From Burkholderia sp. MS389 (GTDB lineage: Bacteria; Pseudomonadota; Gammaproteobacteria; Burkholderiales; Burkholderiaceae): 64,000 nt of DNA. Position numbers and translations under genes: made by a program. How positions within the stretch are numbered: position 1 is the stretch's first letter; the number at the start of each line of letters is the position of its first letter. The notes beneath the pieces are model-generated. The model saw nothing but the letters and a program-made list of their open reading frames with translations, had not been told where the DNA came from and did no database searches. The stretch is taken from assembly GCF_016899425.1 (NCBI RefSeq), contig NZ_CP045995.1, positions 2,938,450-3,002,449 of the forward strand, given 5' to 3'. This document shows positions 8,689-17,490 of this stretch, piece after piece.

Positions 8689-10005
8689 ATGCAATACGAT
8701 TCAGCTGTTGATCCGGTCCGCGGTGATATGCATTCCGAAGGTACGTACCGGACGGTCGCCCTCCGGATCATGCCTTTCCTGATGCTGTGCTATGTCACTG
8801 CATATCTCGATCGCATCAACATTGGCTTCGCGAAGCTGCGGATGCTGTCGGATCTCGGGTTGACGGACGCGGCGTACGGGCTGGGGGCCGGTCTGTTCTT
8901 CATCGGCTACTTCCTGTTCGAGGTGCCGAGCAACGTGCTGATGGCGAAGATCGGCGCGAAAAGAACCATCTCGCGCATCATGATCCTCTGGGCAATGATT
9001 TCCGCGGCCTTTGCGTTCGTATCGACGCCTGTTCAGTTCTACGTTCTTCGCTTTCTGCTTGGCGTGGCCGAGGCAGGCTTTTATCCCGGCATCATTCTGT
9101 ACTTGACGTACTGGTTTCCATCCGCACGCCGCGCGAAGATGGTGGCGCTGTTCGTCGGCGCGGTGCCTTTGTCCGGCATGATCGGGGCGCCGGTATCGGG
9201 TGCGATCATGTCGGCGCTCGAGGGAGCACATGGATTGGCCGGCTGGCAATGGCTCTTTGTCATCGAGGCAGTTCCGTCGTTTGTGCTCGGTCTGCTGACG
9301 CTCGTGTTTCTCGACGATGGTCCCGAGTCTGCTCGCTGGTTGCGGGATCGTGACAGGCGTGTCATCGAGCGCGAACTGGAGGCGGATCGTCGAGCGATAG
9401 ACGGACACTGCGCCGGGATGAACTTGAGGCAGACGGTGACGAACCGCAAGGTCTGGCACATGACACTCATCTGCTTCTGCTCGGCGATCTGTTCGTACGG
9501 CGTTTCGTTCTGGTTGCCGACGCTGGTCGCACAGCTTGCGCCAGGTGACGTCTTGCGTATCGGATTCTACACGTCGTTGCCGTTCAGTGCGGCGTTCGTC
9601 GGGATGTATCTGATTGGTCGAAGCTCCGATAAACTTCGCGAACGCCGCTGGCATCTCGTCGTGCCGTTCTTGTGCGTGATCGCGGGGCTCGTCGCCAGTG
9701 TATTCACCCGTGGCGCGCCGGCCGTTGCATTGGTGGCGTTGTGTGTCGCAGCCGTGGGTGCGTACAGTACGACGTCGATGCTGTTCTCGATTCCTGGACT
9801 GTTTCTGACTGGGATCGGCATGGCCGCCGGTGTTGCCTTCATCAACTGCGTCGGCGGATTGGGCGGGTTCGTCAGCCCCTATGTCGTGGGCGTCGTCAAG
9901 GACATGACCGGGAGCACCGATTACGGCGTTTTCTTTATTTCGTTGATGGCTGCAATCGGCGTGACGCTGACTTTGTGCCTTCCCAAGAAGCTCGTCAATC
10001 GCTGA
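8689..10005 (+). CDS. MFS transporter, anion:cation symporter (ACS/phthalate permease) family
   Basis: About 438 residues with 12 membrane segments. The N-terminal block RIMPFLMLCYVTAYLDRINIGFAKL and GLFFIGYFLFEVPSNVLM is diagnostic for the ACS family, which imports organic anions such as phthalate, tartrate, hexuronates and pantothenate. ATG 8689 is preferred over GTG 8683; GTAGAGG lies just upstream. It follows the RidA gene by 70 bp and probably belongs to the same transcript, so it may import the substrate of the dehydratase/DUF4392 operon. Confidence 0.88.
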   Translation: MQYDSAVDPVRGDMHSEGTYRTVALRIMPFLMLCYVTAYLDRINIGFAKLRMLSDLGLTDAAYGLGAGLFFIGYFLFEVPSNVLMAKIGAKRTISRIMILWAMISAAFAFVSTPVQFYVLRFLLGVAEAGFYPGIILYLTYWFPSARRAKMVALFVGAVPLSGMIGAPVSGAIMSALEGAHGLAGWQWLFVIEAVPSFVLGLLTLVFLDDGPESARWLRDRDRRVIERELEADRRAIDGHCAGMNLRQTVTNRKVWHMTLICFCSAICSYGVSFWLPTLVAQLAPGDVLRIGFYTSLPFSAAFVGMYLIGRSSDKLRERRWHLVVPFLCVIAGLVASVFTRGAPAVALVALCVAAVGAYSTTSMLFSIPGLFLTGIGMAAGVAFINCVGGLGGFVSPYVVGVVKDMTGSTDYGVFFISLMAAIGVTLTLCLPKKLVNR

Positions 10006-10084
10006 GGTCGACGGCCACTGATCCTGTTGTGTCTGAACGATTGCGGGCCGGCAATATTCTTTATGTTCGACGTGAACAGAACAG

Positions 10085-10978
10085 ATGATCAATCTGAAAA
10101 GCCTCGAAACCTTCTACTGGGTCGCAACGCTCAACAGCTTTCATAAGGCGGCGACCAAGCTGCACACGACGCAATCCGCGGTGTCGCACCGGATTTCCGG
10201 CCTGGAGGACGATCTGGGTGTGCTGCTGTTCGAACGCGCGGCACGTACAATCCGGTTGACACCCTGCGGCCGGACTCTACTGGAATATGCGGAGCGGTTC
10301 CTGGCGCTCGAGTCCGAACTGATTTCGGCGATCGCAAGCCCTCAGACGCTGTCCGGTGTGGTTCGTCTGGGCGTCGCCGAAACGATCGTTCATATGTGGC
10401 TCACCGAGTTCATTGAGCGTGTGCATCGCGAACATCCGGGTATCGTCATCGACATCGTGGTCGACATCACACCGGCGCTTCGAGACGGGCTTAGGTCCGG
10501 CGAGATCGACATGGCGTTTCTGTTGGCCGGGCCCGTGGTGGATCCCGATTTTGTCGAAGCACCCTTGTGCAGATATCCGGTCGACTTCCTCGTGTCCCCT
10601 GACCTCGATGTCGGCGACAGCCCTTTGACGCCAGAGACCCTGGCGCGCTTCCCGATCATCACGCTGCCGAAGCGGACGCATCCGTACATCACGCTGAGGG
10701 ACGCCATTGCGACGCGGGACAAGCCTTCTCCGCGCATTTTCGCGAACGGGTCCCTGTCGACGATCGTGAAGATGGCGGTCGACAGGATCGGCATTGCCGT
10801 GATGCCAGGCGCAGTCGCGCGGCACGAAATCGAGGTGGGCTCACTCGTCGTAAAGGAATCAACGCTCACGCTCGACGATTTCGTATTCAGTGCGGCATAC
10901 GCCCGCGGACTCGACGTTCGCATCTACGAAATCCTGACCGGATTGGCGCTCGTCGCAGCCAAGCCGACGTCCGGGTAA
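10085..10978 (+). CDS. LysR-type transcriptional regulator (copy 1)
   Basis: 297-residue regulator: winged helix-turn-helix at residues 1-60 (SLETFYWVATLNSFHKAATKLHTTQSAV and following), then a periplasmic-binding-like effector domain. It is closely similar to the LysR proteins at 14044 and 31912, including the DTIVH/ETIVH-type motif and VDITPALRDGL. LysR proteins bind a dyad near -65 and activate on inducer binding. The family 1 promoter elements have exactly this geometry, so this trio are the leading candidates for their regulator. No divergent partner is present; the gene follows the transporter on the same strand. Confidence 0.9.
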   Translation: MINLKSLETFYWVATLNSFHKAATKLHTTQSAVSHRISGLEDDLGVLLFERAARTIRLTPCGRTLLEYAERFLALESELISAIASPQTLSGVVRLGVAETIVHMWLTEFIERVHREHPGIVIDIVVDITPALRDGLRSGEIDMAFLLAGPVVDPDFVEAPLCRYPVDFLVSPDLDVGDSPLTPETLARFPIITLPKRTHPYITLRDAIATRDKPSPRIFANGSLSTIVKMAVDRIGIAVMPGAVARHEIEVGSLVVKESTLTLDDFVFSAAYARGLDVRIYEILTGLALVAAKPTSG

Positions 10979-11068
10979 ACGCGTATCCCGATGCGCGGCG
11001 GTGGTCGCGATTAATGGGTTCGCATCGTGGTGAGCCCTCCTGCCTGACGAAGTTTGGCGATTTTTATC

Positions 11069-11110
11069 ATCCTTTGGGTGGACGAGGGATACACGCGTCA
11101 TTTCTAGAAT
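11069..11110 (+). promoter_or_regulatory. Family 2 promoter element, copy E1 (upstream of lipA)
   Basis: CATCCTTTGGGTGGACGA at 11069-11086, an imperfect inverted repeat centred on CCTTTGG (11071-11077), followed by TAGAAT at 11105-11110. The distance from the repeat centre to the -10 is 31 bp, the same as in the two other copies. A start near 11117 would place the repeat at about -42, the class II activator position. Downstream lies lipA, about 160 bp away. Confidence 0.65.
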
Positions 11111-11275
11111 GAAATCGATTGCCGGCACATGCGATATCACCGTCCGGCTTGACGCGATGCGCACGTTGCGCGCTTTCGACAGGGCTTCAGGGAAGAGCGG
11201 CATGGCGATCATTTCGACCGACAAACAGGCTGTTGACCACCGGTTTTCGCAAGAGCGCCGGATAGGAGGGCGCAA

Positions 11276-12265
11276 ATGACCGATGTGAGCGAGAAGCGGA
11301 CGACCTCGACAAACCCGACGGTGCGCTACGACGCATCGGAAAAACAGAAGGCGCACGCGAAAACGGCGCGCATTCCGATCAAAATCGTCCCGATCGAGCC
11401 GCTTAGCAAGCCACGATGGATCCGCGCCAAAGTCGCGACGCCCAACACGCGCTTTTTCGAGATCAAGACGATCCTGCGCGAGCACAACCTGCACACCGTG
11501 TGCGAGGAAGCGAGCTGCCCGAACATCGGCGAATGCTTCGGCAAGGGCACCGCGACGTTCATGATCATGGGCGACAAGTGCACGCGCCGCTGCCCGTTCT
11601 GCGACGTCGGCCACGGCCGTCCCGATCCGCTCGACGCGGACGAGCCGAAGAACCTCGCGCGCACGATCGCGGCGCTTAAGCTCAAGTACGTGGTGATCAC
11701 GAGCGTCGACCGCGACGACCTGCGCGACGGTGGCGCCGCTCACTTCGTCGAGTGCATCCGCGAAGTGCGCGAGCAGTCGCCGGAAACGCGCATCGAGATC
11801 CTGACGCCGGACTTCCGCGGCCGTCTCGATCGCGCGATCTCGATCCTGAACGCGGCGCCGCCCGACGTGATGAACCACAACCTCGAAACGGTGCCGCGCC
11901 TGTACAAGGAAGCGCGTCCGGGTTCGGACTACGCGCACTCGCTGAAGCTGCTGAAGGACTTCAAGGCGCAGCATCCGGACGTCGCGACGAAGTCGGGCCT
12001 GATGGTCGGCCTCGGCGAGACCGAAGAGGAAATCCTGCGGGTGATGCGCGACCTGCGCGCTCACGACGTCGACATGCTGACGATCGGCCAGTACCTGCAA
12101 CCGTCCGAGCACCACCTGCCGGTGCGTGCTTACGTGCATCCGGATACGTTCAAGATGTACGAGGAAGAGGCGTACAAGATGGGCTTTACGCACGCGGCCG
12201 TTGGCGCGATGGTGCGCTCGAGCTATCACGCCGATCTGCAGGCGCATGGGGCCGGCGTTGCGTGA
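11276..12265 (+). CDS. lipA: Lipoyl synthase
   Basis: Radical-SAM enzyme of 329 residues that inserts two sulfurs into octanoyl groups on lipoyl domains. Both iron-sulfur cluster sites are intact: the auxiliary cluster Cys76, Cys81, Cys87 (CEEASCPNIGEC) and the SAM cluster Cys102, Cys106, Cys109 (CTRRCPFC). Start ATG 11276 after TAGGAGGGCGCAA. There is no lipB beside it, unlike the housekeeping arrangement usual in beta-proteobacteria, so this is probably an extra copy; a genome search is needed to confirm that. It shares the family 2 promoter motif with the acoABC run, whose E2 needs lipoate. A dedicated supply of cofactor is the likely role. Confidence 0.95.
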   Translation: MTDVSEKRTTSTNPTVRYDASEKQKAHAKTARIPIKIVPIEPLSKPRWIRAKVATPNTRFFEIKTILREHNLHTVCEEASCPNIGECFGKGTATFMIMGDKCTRRCPFCDVGHGRPDPLDADEPKNLARTIAALKLKYVVITSVDRDDLRDGGAAHFVECIREVREQSPETRIEILTPDFRGRLDRAISILNAAPPDVMNHNLETVPRLYKEARPGSDYAHSLKLLKDFKAQHPDVATKSGLMVGLGETEEEILRVMRDLRAHDVDMLTIGQYLQPSEHHLPVRAYVHPDTFKMYEEEAYKMGFTHAAVGAMVRSSYHADLQAHGAGVA

Positions 12266-12284
12266 GGGGCAAAGCCGGTGCGCG

Positions 12285-12353
12285 TGATAAAACGCGATTA
12301 TCAAAAAACATCGCCAACAGCAATTGGACCCGATCAATTTGGCGGCCGACGAT
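12285..12353 (+). promoter_or_regulatory. Family 1 promoter element, copy B (LysR-like)
   Basis: The clearest dyad of the family: perfect TGATAA-N7-TTATCA at 12285-12303, then TTGGAC at 12324-12329 and GACGAT at 12348-12353. CAATTGGACC and TCAATTTGG are shared with copy A. The next gene is APC permease 2, whose start is about 142 bp further on. Confidence 0.75.
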
Positions 12354-12494
12354 GGCGGCGATACGGACCGAACTGAACCGAACTGAGTACCGTACAGGCT
12401 CGAAACCGATGAATGGTGCTCAGACACATGAACGATCGCGGCGCGATGCGGCGAAAGTTCGATCATGCTGACGATATGTTGGAGGCGTAAGGAG

Positions 12495-13970
12495 ATGGAG
12501 GCGAAGATGGATATGAAACTGAGTGTGGAAGACGCGCAAATAGAAACGCCTCCACATAAGAAGCTGTCGGGCAGCATGGGCGCCGTCGGTCTGGCGCTCA
12601 CCGTGCTGGCATTCTCGGCGCCGTTGACGACCGTGTCGGGTTACATCCCGTTCGCGCTGATGTTCGGCGGAGTCGGCAGCCCCGTGATATTCGTACTGAC
12701 GACGTTGGTATTGCTGCTGTTTTCCGTCGGCTATGTGACGCTCAACAATATCGTGAAGCGCCCGGGCGACTTCTATGCGTTCATCAGCTATGGCATCGGA
12801 AAGTCGACCGGCCTCGGCTCCGGCATACTCGCGGCGGTTTCGTACTTCCTGCTCCTCGCCGGCGTCACGTCGTTCTTCGGCGTCTCGTGCTCGGATCTCG
12901 TGCACGACATGACCGGCATGGCGATTCCGTGGTACTGGCCGACGCTCGCGTGCTGGCTGGTGGTCTCGATGCTGGGATATCTTCATGTCGAGCTGTCCGC
13001 GAGGGTGCTGACGTGGGTGATGATTCTCGAGATCGTCGTCTGTCTGGTATTTTCGTTCGGTGTGCTGGCAAAAGGCGGCGTGCCGGGTGTTTCCGCATCC
13101 GCTCCGTTCATGCCGAGCCAACTGGCGAACAGTACCAACGTACCGTTCTGCATGCTGTTCACCGTGTCGTTCTTCATGGGGTTCGAGGCGACCGCCTTGT
13201 TTCGCGACGAGGTGAAGATGCCGGACCGGACGATTCCGCGTGCAACCTATGGTGCGGTCATCTTCATCGGTGTGATCTACACGCTGTGTGCGTATGCGAT
13301 GATCATGGCTTACGGGCCGCAGGTTCAGTCGATCGCGGCCAAGACGCCCGCGGCGATGTTCCCTGACGCCTTCGCGAAATTCGTGAGCCCTGGCCTGCAC
13401 CTGATCGTTTCGGTGCTGGTGATGACGTCAGCGTTCGCGGCGAGCCTGTCCACGCAGAACGTGCTTTCGCGCTATATGCACAACCTGGGAACGGACGGCG
13501 CGCTGCCCCGCTTCCTCGGAAAGGTGCACGCGAAGCACGAGTCTCCGTATCTTGCCTCGATGACTGTCTCGGTCATGGTGCTGTGCGTGCTGTTGCCGTT
13601 CATTCTGATGGGCGCCAAGCCCGATCTGCTTTACGGGCAGCTCTCCGGAGTCGGAACGTCGGGCATCATCATTCTGATGACCATCGTCAACATCTCGTCG
13701 CTGCTCTGGTACGTTCGCCGAGGCAGGCAACAGGGCGTGAGTTTCGCCAAGTCGTTTCTGGCACCGGCGATTTCGTCAGTATTCTTCATCGCGCTGGTTT
13801 ATCTCGTGGCCGCACACTTCGACGTGCTTGCGGGCGGTGACCCCGGGCAGTACGTGTGGATGTTCTACTGCCTGATCGGCGTGCAGGTCGCGGGCATGGC
13901 ACTTGCCCAATACTTCAAGCACCGGCGCCCCGAGGTCTTCGAATGCCTGGGACGCAGCCAGAACGGTTGA
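12495..13970 (+). CDS. APC-superfamily amino acid permease (paralogue 2)
   Basis: About 491 residues, very similar throughout to the permease at 3081 (same LSGSMGAVGLALTVLAFSAP opening, GFEATALFRDEVKMPDRTIP, STQNVLSRYMHNLGTDGALP and identical C-terminal blocks). Integral inner-membrane transporter, substrate unknown. The start is ambiguous between ATG 12495 and ATG 12507; GGAGG motifs are present before both. It has its own family 1 promoter (copy B) and a strong terminator just after it. The conserved pair of near-identical permeases under the same promoter type suggests recent duplication and perhaps substrates that differ only slightly. Confidence 0.88.
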   Translation: MEAKMDMKLSVEDAQIETPPHKKLSGSMGAVGLALTVLAFSAPLTTVSGYIPFALMFGGVGSPVIFVLTTLVLLLFSVGYVTLNNIVKRPGDFYAFISYGIGKSTGLGSGILAAVSYFLLLAGVTSFFGVSCSDLVHDMTGMAIPWYWPTLACWLVVSMLGYLHVELSARVLTWVMILEIVVCLVFSFGVLAKGGVPGVSASAPFMPSQLANSTNVPFCMLFTVSFFMGFEATALFRDEVKMPDRTIPRATYGAVIFIGVIYTLCAYAMIMAYGPQVQSIAAKTPAAMFPDAFAKFVSPGLHLIVSVLVMTSAFAASLSTQNVLSRYMHNLGTDGALPRFLGKVHAKHESPYLASMTVSVMVLCVLLPFILMGAKPDLLYGQLSGVGTSGIIILMTIVNISSLLWYVRRGRQQGVSFAKSFLAPAISSVFFIALVYLVAAHFDVLAGGDPGQYVWMFYCLIGVQVAGMALAQYFKHRRPEVFECLGRSQNG

Positions 13971-13981
13971 CGATGACGACA

Positions 13982-14012
13982 AGCCAGGACTCGCCGAGTC
14001 CTGGCTTTTTTT
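13982..14012 (+). terminator. Rho-independent terminator after APC permease 2
   Basis: Eleven-base-pair stem AGCCAGGACTC/GAGTCCTGGCT at 13982-14006 with a 3-nt loop and a run of seven T ending at 14012. It separates the permease from the convergent LysR gene. Confidence 0.93.
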
Positions 14013-14043
14013 GCGCTTGCGCCAAGCAAGCGCGGCGTGGCGC

Positions 14044-14937
14044 CTAGCGCCCTTCGTAATGCGCGGCGACGTTTTGCGCGAGCCCGGCAACGATCGCACT
14101 CAGCGGCATGTCGACGCGGCGGACAAAACTGGCGGTGAACGGCATCACCGGCATCTCGTGGCCGGTGTCGATTCGGCGCAGCCGGCCGCTCGCCAGATGT
14201 TCGGCCACGACGTGGTGTGGAATCGCCGCGATGCCGATGCCGTCGAGCGTCATCCGGACGATCGACGACAGCGACGAGTTGCCGAAGATTCTCACGTGAT
14301 GCAGATGCGACCGATCGAACATCTCCTTTAGCTGCATGTACGGACGTGTCGATCTCGAGAACGTGATGATCGGATGCCGCGCAAGATCGCTCAGCGTGAG
14401 GTGGGCCGTGTCGCATTCAAAATCCGACGAGACGATCCAGCTGATCGGATAGCTGCACAACGGCAGATTCTCCGCGTTGCTCGCGTTCACGGGGCCCATC
14501 AGGAGCGCGACGTCGATCGTGCCGTCGGCGAGCCCAGCGGTCAGGTTCGGCGTGGCGTCGACATTGACCTCGAGCGTGATCTCCGGGTATTCGATGCTGA
14601 GCCGCTTGAGCAGCGCGGACAGCCATGTGTGCACGATCGTGTCGGACGCGCCGAGCTGAACCGTCCCTCCCAGGGCCGTCCGGCCAGCAACTGCCTCGAC
14701 CATTTCGGCGCTCAGCGAAATCATTTGTTCCGCGTAGACGAGCAGTTGCCTGCCCTTGATGGTCAGGAAGCAACCCCGCTTGTCTCGCTCGAACAGGCGT
14801 CCCTTCAGTTGCTGTTCGAGTTGCGCGATGCGCGCGGATACAGCGGGCTGTGTCGTGTGCAACCTTTCCGCGGCACGGTGAAATCCCCCTAGTTGGGCGA
14901 CGGCGTAAAAGGTCTCCAGGTTTCGAAGATCGATCAT
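14044..14937 (-). CDS. LysR-type transcriptional regulator (copy 2), divergent from acoABC
   Basis: 297-residue LysR regulator; the HTH is in residues 1-60 (MIDLRNLETFYAVAQLGGFHRAAE onward) and the effector domain follows. Start at ATG 14937 gives the canonical LysR N-terminus; a longer version from 14982 adds 15 unrelated residues. It is paralogous to copies at 10085 and 31912. It is transcribed away from the acoABC run, the classical arrangement for a LysR activator and its target, with promoter elements E2 and C in the 549-bp gap between them. Confidence 0.9.
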   Translation of the reverse strand: MIDLRNLETFYAVAQLGGFHRAAERLHTTQPAVSARIAQLEQQLKGRLFERDKRGCFLTIKGRQLLVYAEQMISLSAEMVEAVAGRTALGGTVQLGASDTIVHTWLSALLKRLSIEYPEITLEVNVDATPNLTAGLADGTIDVALLMGPVNASNAENLPLCSYPISWIVSSDFECDTAHLTLSDLARHPIITFSRSTRPYMQLKEMFDRSHLHHVRIFGNSSLSSIVRMTLDGIGIAAIPHHVVAEHLASGRLRRIDTGHEMPVMPFTASFVRRVDMPLSAIVAGLAQNVAAHYEGR

Positions 14938-15125
14938 GTGGCGAACTCCACCCGCGTGGGGAAAAGCGATTCGATCGCGCATATCCGAATGTCGACCGGC
15001 GATCGGACGAGGCGACGCATATCCCCGGTGCGGGGAAGGTTCGATCGATCATAGCGACGAAGGGTGGGGTGCTCAACATAGAACACCCGATTCCCGGGGA
15101 GAGCGGACGCGCTGCGATTTCTTTC

Positions 15126-15169
15126 TCCACCTTTAGGTGGACGAACCTCATCAGGCGCATCACTAGAAT
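15126..15169 (+). promoter_or_regulatory. Family 2 promoter element, copy E2
   Basis: Perfect palindromic arms TCCACCT-TT-AGGTGGA at 15126-15141, then CGA, then TAGAAT at 15164-15169. The spacing from TGGACG to TAGAAT is 20 bp, identical to E1 and E3. It lies upstream of family 1 element C, giving tandem promoters for the acoABC run. Confidence 0.68.
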
Positions 15170-15296
15170 TTCAACAACGCTGAAACGAAAAGTGCAATCG
15201 TGGCGGTTGAAGCGAGCAGTCGATGATCGATCGCGATCGCACGGTTCGAGTGTCGACGTGAATTCATGATCGGGGTGCGGACTGGCGCTCACGCAC

Positions 15297-15365
15297 TGAT
15301 AAGAATCGGTGATCGCGCGAAATCGCCAATCACAATTGGACCGGACGAAATTGAACGGTGACGAT
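15297..15365 (+). promoter_or_regulatory. Family 1 promoter element, copy C (acoABC promoter)
   Basis: Dyad TGATAA-N7-TGATCG at 15297-15315, TTGGAC at 15336-15341, GACGAT at 15360-15365; the AATCACAATTGGACC core is identical to copy D. A start near 15372 would leave a leader of about 115 nt before acoA. Confidence 0.72.
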
Positions 15366-15486
15366 TGAAATGGCATGTCGGCACTGCTGTCGCGATATTC
15401 GTGGGGCGAGCCGGATTTGCAACACGGTCGAGTGTGTCGCGTCGAAGCGCACAGCCACGCACACCATTTAAATTAAGGAGATTGGA

Positions 15487-16464
15487 ATGTCCGCCTTGAA
15501 GTTTCCCAGTGAGCGGCTCGTGGACGCTTATCGCGCCATGCGAACGATTCGCCGCTTCGAGGAGCGCGTGATGGACGAGATGGCGACCGGCGACATTCCG
15601 GGCAACACCCATCTTTGTGCCGGGCAGGAGGCGAGCGCCGTCGGCGTGTGCCTGCACCTGACGGACAAGGACTACATTTCGTCGACCCATCGCGGGCATG
15701 GTCACAGCATTGCCAAGGGATGCGATATCGGCGCAATGATGGCCGAGCTGTTTGGGCGTGCGACGGGAACGTGCGGCGGCAAAGGCGGCTCGCAGCACAT
15801 CGCCGATCTGCGCAAGGGGATGCTGGGCGCGAACGGCATCGTGGCCGGCGGCGCGCCGATCACGTGCGGCGCCGCGCTCACGGCGAAGTTGCTCGGCACC
15901 GGTGGCGTGGCGGTTGCGTTCGCGGGTGACGGTGCGATGAACGAAGGCGTGATGTCGGAGAGCTTCAACCTCGCGAAGATCTGGATGCTTCCGATCGTCT
16001 TCGTGATCGAGGACAACGGCTTCGGCGAAGCGACGGCAAATTCGTTCGTCTCGGCCGGCAGCTTCACCCGGCGCGCGCAGAGCTACGACATTCCCGCTGC
16101 GGAAGTCGACGGCACCGACTTGTTCGCGGTCTACGAGGCCGCCGGCCAGGCGATCGATCGTGCCCGCAATGGCGGCGGCCCGAGCCTGCTGCAGATTCAC
16201 GTGCCGCGCTACTACGGTCACTACAGCGGAGACCCCGACAACTATCGCACGCCGGAAGAAAAGAAGGCTATGCGCCAGGAGCGCGATTGCGTCGCCAATT
16301 TCCGCAGGCAGGTGCAGGAAGGATCGCAAGTGGCCAGCGGCGAGCTGGACGCGGTCGATGCGCAGATCGAGACCGAGATCGACGCCGCCGTGAGTGCTGC
16401 GCGCGCAGCCCCGTTCCCGCCGCTTTCGGCACTGACCGCCGACGTTTACGTGAAGTATCTGTAA
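15487..16464 (+). CDS. Thiamine-dependent dehydrogenase E1 alpha subunit, AcoA-like
   Basis: 325-residue alpha subunit of a 2-oxo acid/acetoin dehydrogenase complex. It carries the TPP motif AFAGDGAMNEGVMSESFN (GDG...N) near residues 140-157 and the typical THLCAGQEASAVGVC and STHRGHGH blocks. The E1 beta and a hydrolase-type E2 follow at 12 and 6 bp, the order of acetoin dehydrogenase acoABC. Such complexes cleave a C-C bond next to a carbonyl and transfer an acyl group to CoA. The substrate here may be acetoin or another 2-oxo compound. The complex lacks a local E3 gene and probably uses a housekeeping dihydrolipoyl dehydrogenase. Confidence 0.88.
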   Translation: MSALKFPSERLVDAYRAMRTIRRFEERVMDEMATGDIPGNTHLCAGQEASAVGVCLHLTDKDYISSTHRGHGHSIAKGCDIGAMMAELFGRATGTCGGKGGSQHIADLRKGMLGANGIVAGGAPITCGAALTAKLLGTGGVAVAFAGDGAMNEGVMSESFNLAKIWMLPIVFVIEDNGFGEATANSFVSAGSFTRRAQSYDIPAAEVDGTDLFAVYEAAGQAIDRARNGGGPSLLQIHVPRYYGHYSGDPDNYRTPEEKKAMRQERDCVANFRRQVQEGSQVASGELDAVDAQIETEIDAAVSAARAAPFPPLSALTADVYVKYL

Positions 16465-16476
16465 GGACCCACAGCA

Positions 16477-17484
16477 ATGGCAAAGAAATCGTTCCGTCAA
16501 GCGCTGAATGACGCGCTGCACTCGGAGATGGCGCGTGATCCGCGCGTGATCATGATGGGTGAGGATCTGACCGGCGGCGCGGGCGCCAACGGCGTCAAGG
16601 ATGCGTGGGGCGGTGCTTTCGGCGTGACGCGCGGGCTGCTCGACGCCTACGGCCCCGAGCGCATTCGCGATACGCCGATCAGCGAGGCCGCATTCGTTGG
16701 CGCGGCCGCCGGGGCGGCCCTCACGGGTTTGCGTCCGATCGCCGAACTGATGTTCGTCGACTTCGCCGGCGTATGTCTCGACCAGATCATGAATCAGATC
16801 GCGAAGTTCCGGTACATGTTCGGCGGCCGTGCCAAGACGCCGCTCGTGATTCGCGCGACGTACGGGGCCGGCACGCGCTCGGCCGCGCAGCACACGCAGG
16901 CGTTCTATCCGATCTTCACGCACATTCCCGGCCTCAAGGTCGTGATCCCGTCGAATCCGTACGACGCGAAAGGCCTGCTGCTCCAGGCGATCCGCGACGA
17001 CGATCCGGTGATCTTCCTCGAAAACAAGATGCTGTACGACACCGTGGGCGAAGTGCCCGACGGCGCATACACGATTCCGTTCGGCGAGGCGCGGGTGGTG
17101 CGGGACGGGAAAGACGTGCTGATCGTTGCGCTCGGCCGCATGGTCGGCGTGGCGGAGACGGCCGCTCGCCTTCTCGCGGCGGACGGCGTGTCGGCATGCA
17201 TCATCGATCCGCGCACGACGTCGCCGCTCGACGAGGACACGCTGCTCGAGTACACCGAGGACATCGGACGGGTCGTGATCGTCGATGAGGCGAATCCACG
17301 CTGCAGCGTCGCGACGGATATCTCCGCGCTGCTGGCCGACAAGTGCTTCGACTCGCTGAAGGGGCCGATCCGGCTCGTGACGGCGCCGCACACGCCGGTG
17401 CCGTATGCACCGAACCTGGAAGACGCGTACGTGCCGTCGCCGGAAGCCGTCGTGAATGCCGTCAAGTCGATTCTGAAGGGGTAA
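16477..17484 (+). CDS. Thiamine-dependent dehydrogenase E1 beta subunit, AcoB-like
   Basis: 335-residue transketolase-like beta subunit. Visible family blocks are DPRVIMMGEDLTGGAG, TPISEAAFVGAAAGAALTG, RPIAELMFVDF and ATYGAGTRSAAQHTQ, followed by the C-terminal transketolase domain (VIDPRTTSPLDEDTLLE). It pairs with the alpha subunit encoded 12 bp upstream to form the TPP active site at their interface. Start ATG 16477. The next gene begins 6 bp after its stop, so the three subunits should be translated from one message. Confidence 0.9.
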   Translation: MAKKSFRQALNDALHSEMARDPRVIMMGEDLTGGAGANGVKDAWGGAFGVTRGLLDAYGPERIRDTPISEAAFVGAAAGAALTGLRPIAELMFVDFAGVCLDQIMNQIAKFRYMFGGRAKTPLVIRATYGAGTRSAAQHTQAFYPIFTHIPGLKVVIPSNPYDAKGLLLQAIRDDDPVIFLENKMLYDTVGEVPDGAYTIPFGEARVVRDGKDVLIVALGRMVGVAETAARLLAADGVSACIIDPRTTSPLDEDTLLEYTEDIGRVVIVDEANPRCSVATDISALLADKCFDSLKGPIRLVTAPHTPVPYAPNLEDAYVPSPEAVVNAVKSILKG

Positions 17485-17490
17485 TCAATC

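Larger units (their letters stand above)
14938..15486. other. Divergent regulatory region, LysR copy 2 / acoABC
   Basis: A 549-bp gap without a gene. It holds the family 2 element E2 (15126-15169) and the family 1 element C (15297-15365), both pointing to acoA. The acoA ribosome binding site TAAGGAG lies at 15474-15480. No hairpin terminator was seen. Confidence 0.6.

Noticed and set aside
15289..17391. 700-codon minus-strand frame opposite acoA and acoB
   Set aside because: The sense strand encodes clear E1 alpha and beta subunits with catalytic motifs; the antisense protein is Arg-rich without domains.
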